Assembly: GCA_027563935.2 (NCBI GenBank)
Contig: CM050450.1
Span: 9,407,957-9,471,956 of the forward strand
Source: Costus lasius
Lineage: Eukaryota > Streptophyta > Magnoliopsida > Zingiberales > Costaceae
Length of the DNA stretch: 64,000 nucleotides
Direction: 5' to 3'
Under the pieces are notes generated by a model that saw nothing but the letters and a program-made list of their open reading frames with translations, had not been told where the DNA came from and searched no databases. The position numbers were made by a program, and so were the translations under genes. This document shows positions 21,271 to 32,443 of the stretch, piece by piece; positions within the stretch are counted from its first letter, which is position 1, and every line of letters begins with the position of its first letter.

Positions 21271-22594
21271 GATGAAAGAAAGAAAAGTTGAAGGAAAAAT
21301 AGAGGGTTTTTCTTTCAATTTTTTTTCTCTCCAAATTGGAGAGAAAACTATTTTCTCTCACTTAGCCACTCTCTCCCTCGACTCTCATATTCGTCGCCCA
21401 TTGCCTCCCTCTATCGAGCTCGCGTACAACATCGCTACTACCTCCCTATTCCGAGCTCGCCAGCTATTGCCAAACTTCCTCCCTCTGCCGAGTGCAGATG
21501 CCTTCCGCCGGCCGTCGAGAGCACTACTGCGCTCGGCCGCCTCTCACTGCTCCCTAGCTCGCGCACGCAGCTGTCACTGCCGAGCCCGCGTACGCTGCTG
21601 CTGTTACCTCCCACTAACGAGCTCGCTTGCTGCTACCAAATTGCCTCCCTTTGCCGAATGTGACGCTTCTTGTCGGCTGCCGAGAGCACTACCGAGCCCG
21701 CCCACTGCAACCAAACTGCCTCCCTTTGCCGAGTGTGACGCTTCTTGTCGGCTGCCAAGAGCGCTGTCGAGCTCGCCCACCTCTAGCTTGCTCGCGAGCT
21801 CGTGCATGCTGCTGTCACTGCTGAGCTCGCCCGCTGCTGCCTAGCTCGCTTGCTGCTACCGCTGCTAGCTGCCTCTACCGACGACAATCACCTCTGTGAA
21901 TGTTTCTATTTTTGCACAACAATGTATTCACAGCCCGTGAACTATTCACAGCCACACCTGTAAAAATTTTGCATGAACTCCGTTTTTCCTCAAATTTGAT
22001 ATACGGCCTCGTCTTTTCATCGCGAATCACCTCGTGATATCAAAACTCATTAAATCTTTCATTTTTTAGTAATATTTTTTGTATTTACACGAAAACCAAG
22101 AAAAGTAAAGATATTCTATATAATATGAGAGAAAAAATTATAAAATAGTGTAAAATGCTATAATTAAGCTCAAATAAGTATGTAAAATATGGTGAAAATG
22201 CTATGTAAATACAATGCATCACTCGCCCCGCGTCGCTGCCTCCCTCTGAGCTGGTTCTTGCTGTCGCCACCGTCTTTCTACCGAGCTCAGGACAGCTGCT
22301 GCTGCCGCTTTTTTTTTTTCTTTCCTATTTTTCTTTCCTTCCAAAGAAACATCATAGGTCACGTGCTACTCTTTTCTATCCCTTATTATTTCTTTCTTTC
22401 TACTCATTTCTTCTCTTCTGCATTTCTTTCCCTGAAATAGAGACTAAGCGATGATGCCTAATTCAATTCCAGCTCCATTTGGTCAAAGTATATAGCTTCT
22501 TTGACTAGTAATGTTTGTCAACGGGTGGACTTGGGATTTTTTTCTTGCTTTTCCTGTTTTTCACAAACACATTTTGTTTAATTTTAATCGGTGT
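21271..22594. repeat. CT/GC-rich region with a ~74 bp tandem repeat
   Basis: A unit containing TGCCTCCCTTTGCCGARTGT, GACGCTTCTTGTCGGCTGCC and GAGCTCGCCCAC occurs at about 21636-21709 and 21710-21784, with a more diverged copy near 21468-21540. GAGCTCGC is repeated many more times. Polypyrimidine tracts flank the region (21300-21360, 22310-22440). Reading frames across it are low complexity; I see no gene. Confidence 0.6.
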
Positions 22595-22815
22595 TTATTA
22601 AGCAAATCACTCCTGCAACTTGCGTCGGAGAGCACAATAAGTACGCACGGAGAATTGAGAGATCGCCACCCACACACCTCCCATGCCAACAGGGACCGAT
22701 CGCACGAGAGAGCAATCTCAACAACACCATGGCGGTGCCAAAAGTGACAATCGAAGATGAGGCCGACTTTGAGCAGAGGGCCGCAGAGTCTTCACTCTCC
22801 AAGGACAGACAATGA
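22595..22815 (+). pseudogene. LOR gene 5' end scrap
   Basis: The leader GCAAATCACTCCTGCAACTT...AGCACAATAAGTACGCACGG matches the region just before the LOR gene at 3548-3600. The ATG at 22729 lies in the same relative place (CCATGGCGGTGCCAAAAGTG) and opens a short frame, MAVPKVTIEDEADF, to 22815. Only the start agrees with LOR (PKV). The rest diverges, so it is a truncated 5' copy. Confidence 0.5.
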
Positions 22816-24362
22816 CATTGGATAGTATCATAAGATAGTACTATTAATAACACAAAATTATATTCAATAAAATCAAAGTATATTCTTTTAAAATCAAACT
22901 CTATTCTTGTTAATTTTGCATTTGATCATACTATTTTGCCTTTGTTCTACTCAAAGTTCAAATCTAAAGAGTCTTTTTGCAAATATTATATGTGAACTCG
23001 GCCCATCATTCTATTATCAAATGTGCATTGAGCCCGATGTAAGCATCCCTGTGCAAGTTGTCATGCCCACTTATTATGGAGATATCTTTTGTTTCTTTTA
23101 GTCACAACTACATTATATGCAAATATAAATACTAATATGTAAAATAAAGCTTTAATCTTTGATATTCTCTCAATTTCAACTATTACTTCTTTATTAGTCT
23201 ATTTTAACCATTACTAAAATGTAAATTAAGTCTTTGGCCAAACAAAAAATAAATTAAATTTCCATGAATCCAATTCCTATACGGGATAGGAGTCGGAGTT
23301 CCAATTCCAACTCCGAACCGGTATGCTCGGCGGTGATCTTATAAAATGTAAGAGGAGCGTGCAAATGATCTCCATCGTTGATTTCCTTCTCCCAATGATG
23401 GCTCATATTGTAGGAAAAATTTTTTGTGGAAGAGTATCATGTCACAAATTTTCCTAGCAGGTGTCTGCATCTGCTATGCACAAATTTTAATGCCTTACAT
23501 TATACAATATTACCGTTATAGTAATTATACGATAAATTACAGCCATTGTATGATAAATTGGCCCTATTATATGATCGTATATATCACCAAATTGAAGTAA
23601 AAAATGATCATGGATAAACAAGGAAGATCGTGGATAGCACCAAATTAGTGCCTGTGTGATAGAGGATAAGTAAAGAAGATTGTTGATAGCATGATAGCAC
23701 CATTCCGGTAACTCCATTCCGGCAACTAGTAGTGTGTGGTGGGTCATTTGGTGTCGATGAGTTCAACTCAGTTTCTCTATCAGTCTGTTGTGCGGTGGTG
23801 GAGCCAATAGGTTCGAGTCTTGCCTAGTTAACCTCTTAATTTCTCGTTGTTGGTTTTATGTTATTCATGTTTTTCAGCATTGCTGTGTTTTCCGGCAACA
23901 TCGTGTTTAGCATGCTTGTTGCCCGTGCGTGCTGCGCTCGGCCCCACATTTAGGTGCATGCGGTCTCTTGCTCCTCTTGCATTCTCCCCTACTTGTCCGA
24001 GCGATATGACTTCTCCACTCTTCTCGGTGTGTGCGACTTTGTGGCTACTGTGTGTGCTGTTGTGTTAGTGTTTTGCCGCCTACGGCGACTGGTTGTTTTC
24101 TAACGCCTTATTTGGTGTTTGTTGTTTGTGCATATGTTTGCCATCGCACGATGTTTTAGTTTGTTGGGTTAGGCTAAGATGTGAATGTCTACATCTGCTG
24201 GTCATACTCGTGTGCTATTTCGTCCCCTTCAAGAGATGGTTTTCTACTTATTTTTTTTTAAAAAAATATTAGTACTGTGACATTAAGTTACCAGATGATA
24301 TACTAGAGAACAACCCATTGAATTGACCTGCCATGTTATGTGAATGCTTATATATGACAGGG
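22816..24362. other. Non-coding region upstream of BTB gene D
   Basis: No gene recognised. 23750-24240 is G/T-rich with scattered GC islands and could be the tail of a non-LTR element, but no reverse transcriptase or poly(A)-target-duplication structure can be shown. 24285-24350 repeats sequence from 20025-20095. Confidence 0.35.
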
Positions 24363-24691
24363 ATGGCTGACAACGCCAACGAGGACACCCGTGATGTCAA
24401 GAACAAGGGCAAGGATGCTGCTTCAACAGATCCTGCACAATCTGCCTCGAAAATTCTAGTTTCATCATTAATCGCAAAGTGAGATTATTTACATGGTATA
24501 TATATATATATAAAGCTAATTAATTAATAATTATATCTAGTTACAAGGAGTATTGCTGCATCTGCAATGACGTCCCGTTTTCCAAGGCTCCGGGGAACAC
24601 CATCTGCTTCAGTTGCTATGTGGGAGCCAGATCCATGATCGCCTTGCTGAACAAAGCGGATGACGGCGCTGCAGGCCCTCTTGATTCCGAG
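24363..24691 (+). pseudogene. BTB gene D, 5' part: LOR-derived exon plus BTB exon 1
   Basis: Exon 0 (24363-24478) starts at ATG in good context (AGGGATGGCT) and encodes MADNANEDTRDVKNKGKD followed by AASTDPAQSASKILVSSLIA. Its 3' end and the 62 bp intron (24479-24540) are homologous to the end of LOR exon 1 and its intron (9898-10002), but are read in another frame. Exon 1 (24541-24691) reads YKEYCCICNDVPFSKAPGNT, ICFSCYVGARSMIALLN, ADDGAAGPLDSE, the Cys motif of the BTB family. The usual ATG-GAT start of this exon (as in copy B) reads GAG-TAT here, so the exon depends on the upstream exon. A Copia insertion at 24692 cuts exon 1; the remainder begins at 37510. Confidence 0.7.
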
Positions 24692-24948
24692 TGTGAAAGC
24701 TTGAGCGAACAAAGGAACAGAGAATTGGAGAAATATTTCTTCGTTGGTTTCTTCTATATGAAGGTTACAATTATATAGATACAATTGCCGAGTGTCATCT
24801 TAGGTATGGCATGATCTCAGCGATAATCAATTACATGAAAGGCGAGAATTACAAAGATAGCAAGGATTGATTTGGCAACACATCAATCCTTGCTGTTGAT
24901 GGTACTCTATTCTATATGGCAACGATCTATGTATTTCTTTCCTTTACA
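24692..24948 (-). repeat. Copia-2 3' LTR
   Basis: 257 bp, TGTGAAAGCTTGAGCG...CTTTCCTTTACA on the + strand. It differs from the 5' LTR at scattered single positions (for example GTTGGTTTC against GTTGATTTC) with no length change. Confidence 0.93.
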
Positions 24949-24958
24949 GCCCCCTGCA

Positions 24959-26498
24959 AACTCATAGTGGAAGAGCGAACGTTGAGTTTGTCCATGATGC
25001 CTTGGAAACGTACTCATGAAAGAGGCTTAGTGAAGATGTCTGCAAGTTGATCACGTGTGGAGATAAAGGACACCATAAGTTGTTGCATAGCGATTCATTC
25101 ACGAACAAAGTGAAAATCAATTTCCACATGCTTAGTGCGAGCATGAAAAACTGGGTTAGCAGCTAAGTATGTAGCTCCAATATTGTCACACCAAAGTTTT
25201 GGAACATCAGAAGAGGACAAGTGTAGCTCTTTCAAGAGGGATTGAATCCATATGACCTCAGCAGTGGCATTAGCAATGGCTTTATATTCTGCTTCAGTAT
25301 TAGAACGAGAGACCGTTTGTTGTTTCTTAGAGCTCCAAGAGACAAGATTCTTGCCAAGAAAGACAGCAAAACTGTTTGTGGAACGTCGATCTTCTGGAGA
25401 ACCAGCCCAATCAGCATCACTATAGACATGAAGTTATCGGGACGATGTACTATGAATAAGAATACTGTGAAGAATGGTGCCTTTAAGAAAGCGAAGAATG
25501 CGTTTCACCATCTCCCAGTGTTGTTCAGTGGGCATGTGCATAAATTGACAGACACGATTCACTGCAAAGGCAATATGGGTCGTGTGAGAGTAACATATTG
25601 TAATGCCCCGACGACGCTCCTATAAAGAGTTGGATTAGCCAAGGGTTTGCAAGAAGTGTATGCGGAAGTGTGAGCCATAGGTGTGGAAATAGGTCGAGCA
25701 CCATCCATTTTAGCACGTTGTAGGATAGTGACTATATACTTACGTTGAGACAAAAGACAGCCTTCAGAATGAGATGATAGTTCAATACCAAGAAAGTAGT
25801 TAGCAGAGCCAAGATCACGGATGGCAAATTCTTTACCAAGGGCAATAATCAACTCATTTATAGATTGAGAATCTGTACCAGTGATGAGGATGTCATCCAC
25901 AAAAACAAGGATGTAAATCATAAGCTTGGAATCGCAAAGATAAAGGAGAGAAGTGTTAGTTTTGGATCCTGTGAACCCTTGAGTATGCAACCAGCCGCTT
26001 AAGCGATGAAACCAAGCACGAGGAGCTTGACGAAGACCATATAAGGATCGTTGAAGAAGGCAGACATGATTAGGAAACTGAGGATGTGAAAAACCCGGCG
26101 GTTGGTCCATAAAAACAGTTTCTTGTAATTTTCCATGTAGAAATGCATTAGAGACATCCAATTGTCGAATGCACCAACCTGAGCTAATGGCTATGGATAG
26201 TAGTAAGAGAACTGTTGTTATTTTTACTACTGGACTGAAAGTGTCATTAAAATCGATACCAGGTTGTTGCCGAAAGCCCTTTGCAACCAGACGAGCTTTA
26301 TGCCTTTCAATAGTTCCATCTGCCTTATGCTTAAGGCGAAAAACCCATTTGCAGCCTATTACATTCATAGATGATTGTCGAGGTACAAGAGTCCATGTGT
26401 TATTGCGAAGACGGGCATCAAACTCAGTAGCCATAGCTCCTCTCCACGCAGGATCTTTAGAGGCTTGAGTGAAACAGGTTGGTTCAGCAGGTGGTAAG
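24959..26498 (-). pseudogene. Copia-2 RT and RNase H (decayed)
   Basis: Minus-strand frame 26434-25559 carries the Copia RT. Visible blocks are NNTWTLVPRQSSMNVIGCKW, RHKARLVAKGFRQQPGIDF, IRQLDVSNAFLHGKLQE, SLYGLRQAPRAWF, the active-site VFVDDILITG and YFLGIELSSHSEG. RNase H follows in shifted frames to about 24970 ([46 protein letters not shown]). One frameshift after RT and at least one stop are visible. The N-terminal side is cut by the insertion at 26499. Confidence 0.9.
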
Positions 26499-28362
26499 TG
26501 ATGACACCAAAATTCATAGTATATTTTGTGTCATTTCATGTGTCTTTTTGTGTCATAATTATGCTCTTTTGCTTGTTTTTAAGTCTTAATTGTCAAATAT
26601 TATAGAATCTACACAATTTCTTGTTTTTGATCATTTTCAGGTGAAAAGTGCCATATTTTGATGGATTTTGAAAGATTTGAGCACACCAATGGATTCCAAA
26701 CGTCGAAACAAAGCTACCCCTCAAATTTCAAGTCAAAACAAGCCAAAATGCAAAAATACGACACTACAGTATTTTCTGGACAAACTCTCACGGTACCGTA
26801 TTTCTCAGCAGATGTTTTGGGTCAAATACAGCACTACCGTATGGAACTACAAGGTGCCATATTATTCAGCATTTTAAACCAGAAAAGTTTGACACAAATA
26901 TGGCACTGCCGTATGAAACTACACGGTACCGTATTTTGTAGCAATTTTGACCAGAAGGTTTTAGAAAAAATACGGCACTGCCGTATAATTGGGCAACATT
27001 ATCACGGTACCATATTTGCTACCTGGAACTTACAGAAGAAAAATACGGCACTGCCGTAATCCGAATACGGTACCGTATTTTTAAACCAGATTCATGACTT
27101 TTTTGGGCCGATTCTTGCGCGGGCCATAACTTTTGATACAAAAGTCCAAATTGAATCCGAAAGAAGTGGCGGACTCATCTTTAAGAGGAGAAGACGCACA
27201 AAGTGAAAGCACCAATTTTTATCATGAATTGAGAGGGAAATCGACAGAGATGCGGTTCGGGTTTGGCCTCGGACCGAGAGACGTAGAGGGCACCTCAGGT
27301 TGTGAAATTTACATTGAAGCTTCGCCTAGTGAAGGAGAAGATACTCCAGAAGTTTCAGAGCGTTTGGAGTCCGATCGAGGGAGAAATCATCAAAACAGTG
27401 GTGACAACACTGTTCACACACGAAATTACGGGCTGTAATTCAATTACAACTATGTTTTGTAACTTTTCTTCTCTCTCCTTGATTTCTATTCACACTGAAA
27501 TAATGTTTTATTGTAATTCCTTCATCATGGAAGCTTAAACATCTTATGGGACATGGGGGGTAATCCCCTTAATTTTTAATGACTATATAATTATTATTTT
27601 CGTCATGATAAATCTTTGTTATGATAATTTTACTTTTGTGATGAATTATCTTTAATTCTTCTTAGATTTATACTATCATGCATGTTTTAGAATTTTGCAA
27701 AATAGATCGAGAGGTTGATTGTGAAATTCGGAACCCTAAGAATTGTTGAGTTTGAGACTATCGTAAGAGATTAGGTAGTTCTTCGAATTCTGATTTTTAG
27801 TGATTTTATTGTCATGTTGATAATTTGAATCTAGATTGAGTTATTGTGTAAAACGTAGAGATCTTGTGCGAGAGTGAGGATCGAAACGTTGGATAACCTT
27901 AAGTAGAACCTGTGTTGAGATTCGGATGCACGAGAGTGATCCTTGAGTTTCCACTTGAGATTTTTGATTTAGAATTCGGATGCACGAGAGTGCTCCTTGA
28001 GTTCTTTGTTCAATGATTTACTTATTTTCAGCATTGGATAGATCTTGCACAAGAGTGAGGATTGGTCCTTTGTATGATTGACTGCGCGAGAGCGAGTTGA
28101 TCCTTTTATAAAGTAAATTATATCTTTATCGGAATAAAATTTGACTGACAACCTTTATTTCCTTTTAGTCATTAGAATTAAGGTGGATGAACCCCTAGTC
28201 CCAGTTTCTCTCTCAGATATTTAGTTCACTTTCCGTTTGTGTTTTCATCATATTCGATTTGCTTAGCTAGTGAGAAAACATCTATTTGGTACTTAACACG
28301 TAGGTCTCTGTGGTTCGATATTTTTATTACTTCGAAGTATCCGTGCACTTGCGGACACAACA
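26499..28362 (+). repeat. Long LTR (5') of the gag-only element
   Basis: Contains ten alternating palindromes between 26755 and 27083 and a set of GCACGAGAGTGA-type repeats at about 27860-28095. The short open frames inside (for example 26658-27059) reflect these repeats. Confidence 0.92.
26755..27083. repeat. Alternating palindrome array (LTR 1)
   Basis: Five AAATACGGCACTGCCGTA-type sites alternate with five ACGGTACCGTATTT-type sites, 30-60 bases apart, some mutated. Each is self-complementary, and the outer AAATACGG and CCGTATTT words also pair with each other. The same array is at about 32700-33026 in LTR 2, and one pair is in the interior at 30147-30183. Confidence 0.85.
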
Positions 28363-28590
28363 AGTTTTTTGCGCCGTTGCCGGGGACCTTAGTTTTGTTA
28401 ATATCAAAATAGTTGTTAGTATTACTAGACTAAGTTTTATTTATTTTAGATTTAACTTTGTTTTTTGTTTTTGCAAGTTTTGGATTTTCACAAGTTGTGA
28501 CAGAGCTTGTATTTCTGAAATTTGTGAATCTGCTTGTGTTTATTATTTTCTATTTTTTTATATATTCTAAAAAAAACATAATGTGATTGA

Positions 28591-29998
28591 TTGGTGTTGG
28601 ATTATCTTTCTGTTCCTGATATATTTGAAGATATGTTTTTTTATCACAACTCCTGGGCAACTGAAAAAGGTGAGGAATATATGCCACAAGGAAGGTATGA
28701 AAATAATTCATTGAGCACACTAGAAGATACATTTAACTCTTTTATGCACTCTGTCAAGAAATCTTCGTCTTCTATTAGATGTGATATTTGTGGATATTTT
28801 GATCATTATTCCTCTGATTGCCCATTTTTAAATCCCAATTTATCATGGAAAGAATCTTATCAATTGTATTCTAGATGGGAAAATCATCAAACTTCTTTTT
28901 CTAATGATTGCTCCAACCATATTTTTGAACCATACTTTGAGGACACCGGAAAATCTAACTTAGAGTTGATGTTTGAAAAATTCATGAAACAAAATGAAGA
29001 TTTGAATGAGATCTATAAACATAGGCTTGATGATATATGTGCTCGTACTGAAATGTTAGAAACCCAGATAGCACAGCAAGATTGTTTATTTGAGTTTGAT
29101 TTGGAAACTGAAAAACTTGATTTAGAAAAATCCCCCTATGATTATGATTGTTTTGAGATTGAGCCTTATGTGAATATTAATGAATCTCATCCTGATCCTG
29201 ATTGTAAAATTGATTCTTCTGATGATTTATTTGAGGAAAAGGTTGGGGAAATTAATTTTGAAAAAACTTCTTTTAATGATAATTCTGATTTTGATGAAAA
29301 CTTATTTATGGTTATATTTGATGAGCATGATGAAGGTTTGAAAATTATAGACATTGATGAACCCCACTGTGATTTTGGTGATAGTTTTAAAATTAATGAT
29401 AAATCTCTTGTGGTTAACATTGATTCTATTGAGAACATTGATAAATCTCATTATGATTTTTCATATGATTCTGATTTTAACTCTTCTGACGATGAATTAT
29501 TTGTGGGGAGGCATGAGGAAATTGATTTTGAAGAGTCTCATCTTGACTTTAATGATGATTTTGAAATTGCTAAATTATTTGATGATGAACATGAGGAAAT
29601 TGATAAGGATTTTGCCCATATCTATTGTTGAAAATTTTGATCTATTTGAAAAAGTGTGTTTTATTGAGGATTCTAATGAGAGACATAAAGACTATTATTA
29701 TGATGATCCAATGCTTAATTATTTTGATCAAAGTCCTATTTCTATTGCAATTGAAGATTTAAATTTGAAGAAAGGACTTATGATTTTACTTTTTGATAAA
29801 CATAGGAAGATAATTGAATATCCTTTGATTGGAGTTGAAAATTTTGATTTTGATTTTCGCATATTTGAGAAAGCCATGTCAATCTTGATTTATATGAAAT
29901 TTTGGATATTTAGATTAGTGGCTAAGCTTTTTGGACAGCGGAAAAAGAGAAAATTATATGCAATCTACCTTGGTACTTATTCACCTGCTTCACCATGA
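28591..29998 (+). pseudogene. Gag-like protein of the long-LTR element (frameshifted)
   Basis: The frame 28591-29631 (probable start ATG 28633 or 28681) has a CCHC-like knuckle CDICGYFDHYSSDCPF near 28780-28830. A very acidic stretch follows, with repeated motifs such as DEHDEGLKIIDIDEPH and HEEIDFEESHLDFNDDFEIA. Near 29620 a one-base shift moves the protein into a second frame (IVENFDLFEKVCFIEDSNE) that runs to 29998 and ends AIYLGTYSPASP. No RT, integrase or protease follows. I infer a nucleocapsid-like RNA-binding role from the knuckle. The acidic repeat region is not recognised. Confidence 0.65.
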
Positions 29999-32443
29999 TA
30001 TTGGATTTGGTCAAGCTAATGACCTAAAAATTAGCGCTTCTTAGGAGGCAACCCAAGCACTTTTGCTTAGCTTAATTTCTTTTATCTTAGTTTATTTTTA
30101 GAATTAATTTTTTTGTTCTTTTTGAATAAAATAAAATTGCGCAAAATACGGCACTGCCGTAATCATCTTCACGGTACCGTATTTCTGCCGATTTCTGCAC
30201 CATCACGAAGTACTCATCTTTTTCTATCATCTGGATTTTTTTTTGAATTTTAAAGTTCATGGATCATTCTAAAACACATAGCATCTTTTCGATTCTGATT
30301 AATTTCTGCAGCAGTTTTCTTTTGATTATTCTGATTAGCACTTTTGCTGCAAGTTTTTAAGATGCTTAAATAACTTGAAACCCAGATTTTTCGCATGGAA
30401 TATGAAGAACGTGTGTCATTCTATCTAGTGGATTAATTGTTTTCATAAAAATATTTTCTGATCATTCTAGGACATATGGTAACTTTTCGAATTTGATTGA
30501 CTTTTGTGCAGTTTTTGCAGTTTTTAATCTGAGTAGCCTTCTTTCTGCTGATGCCCTAAATTCCTGACAGATTTTGATCCTTTAATTTTTATACATCTGA
30601 AAAGAACATATGTTATTCTACAACTTAGTTCTGTCCACTTTCTATTTTGATCGTTAAATTTTATTCTAGGGTATGACTACTTTTCATAAAAAAATTCAAA
30701 AACTGCTTTGTTTGTTTTGTACATGTTAGAACTTATTTTGCCTCCAGATTCATGAATCTTCATGAGCAATTGTCTTCCACCTCTAGCCACCACTGCATCT
30801 GCCTCTGACACCACTATTTCCAGCCGTCGACACTTGATTATACCACCTGCAGATTCTTATTTCTTTTGCTGCCTCTAATTCCATTATTTTATTTATTTTT
30901 GCAGCAGGATCTTCATTATTGACTCTAATATTTTTCATGCGCAGTATAATCTCTCACCGGCCGACGATCTCACCTCCAAGACTATGATCTCTAGCAAGCC
31001 ACTAGAGATTACTCACTCTACTGTCAGCATCACCATCATTGCTAGCAGCTTTTCAGCCAGCCTCTGTTCACCCTCTACTTCTCAGCTGCATCAGCTCTTT
31101 TCACCAGCACACTTCTGGACCATCGATGATATCTCTGATTCTCCCTTGAGAGAATTATTTTTATCATTATTATTTTAGAGACTATTTTTAAAACTGAGCC
31201 TTATGTATCTTAAATTGTGCAGGTAAAATTTTCAAAAGGCATGTCTTTGGACCTAGCAGCATTTGTCCCAACACTATTTTTGATTTGAGCCTTATGTATT
31301 TGTGGTCTGAGCTTGCTATAGTTTTGTGAGTATTGTTTGCACTTTCTAGTGATCTTATTTGATATGGTTGCATGACATTGCTATTTGATTTCTTTTGCTA
31401 TTTTCTATGATTGTATCACTCACTGAGATTTCTATTATACGAGTTTTTTTTTTGAGTCTATCATGTCACACTTTTGACTATGATTCTATGAGTTTCATGT
31501 TTCACACCTTTTGCATTGATTTTGACATATTTTGAGGTTTAAAAAATTTTTTATGACTCGAATCCATGAGATAAGAGATGTGTAGATTAAACATTGATTA
31601 TGAATGTTCATGCTAATGCCTATGAATGAAGATATTCCTATTATGTTAAATTTATTTCTTCAATATATATCTACTTGTTGAAAATCTTCATTGATTGATG
31701 CAGAAGGTTTTGAGTAGATATGTTGTTTGATGAATGCGATCTAAGAGTGAAGCATCTTTCTTGAATAAAATGAGCATATGAGTGTAATTTTTGAATTTAT
31801 GTCAATTGATTAGCCTAGTTAATATATGATTTATCTTACTATTTGTTGGGAAGAGGGAATCCAGGATCCACAAAAATAGTGAGAGACTCCCCTACTTGGC
31901 ACTGTGTAAAATTGACAGTGGTACCGAAGAGATGGGTTGATGTCTATATAAAAAAAAAGAGAGAGAGAAAAAGAAAAAGACTCCTCTACTTGGCACTGTG
32001 TAAAATTGACAGTGGTACTTAAGACAAGAGTTGAAGTATAAAATAAAAAGTATATATCTATGTGGGTATATACAAAAAAATAAAAAGAAAAAAAAAGAGA
32101 GGAGCAAAAAAAGAGAGATTCTGTGTGGAAAAAGATCTAGGAGACTTTATTCCTATAAACAAATGTTTGATAGATTTAAACTGAAAATTAGGTGAATTCA
32201 TGAGACTGAAATTCTTTTCATTATGCGAGTTGCGAAGTTTTATTTAATCAAAGTTGTAGATCTTAAAGATTAATTTCAGAGGACGATGTATTTATCTGAA
32301 ATTTTGTGCAAAAAGTTGGTGGAGTATTTCATGAGTGATTATATTTTAGAAATTTATTTTTTCGTAAAAGAGCATATTTTCCATACTTAGCATTGTTCTT
32401 ATTTATTTGCTTGAGGACAAGCAAAGTTTGAGCCTTATGTGTT
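29999..32443 (+). other. Non-coding 3' interior of the gag-only element
   Basis: No pol gene. The stem-forming words GCGCTTCTTAGGAGGCAACC (30037-30056), common in plant retrotransposon leaders and tails, follow the gag. A palindrome pair is at 30147-30183. GAGCCTTATGT occurs three times (31197, 31281, 32430). Just before the 3' LTR there is TTGAGGACAAGCAAAG (32411-32426), a motif often found near the 3' end of such elements, but no clear polypurine tract adjoins the LTR. Confidence 0.55.
31887..32025. repeat. Short tandem duplication, ~93 bp period
   Basis: ACTTGGCACTGTGTAAAATTGACAG-like text (split here: ACTTGGCACTGTGTA and AAATTGACAGTGGTAC) occurs at 31892-31923 and 31987-32018, separated by an A/G-rich stretch. 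It is self-complementary in part (CACTGT...ACAGTG), so each copy can fold. Confidence 0.7.

Noticed and set aside
23750..24240. LINE 3' end
   Set aside because: G/T-rich text and a possible tail are suggestive, but there is no endonuclease, RT, poly(A) end or target duplication to support it.
26658..27059. 133-codon frame repeated at 32603-33004
   Set aside because: Both copies are the same LTR segment with the palindrome array; duplication comes from the LTR pair, not from a gene.
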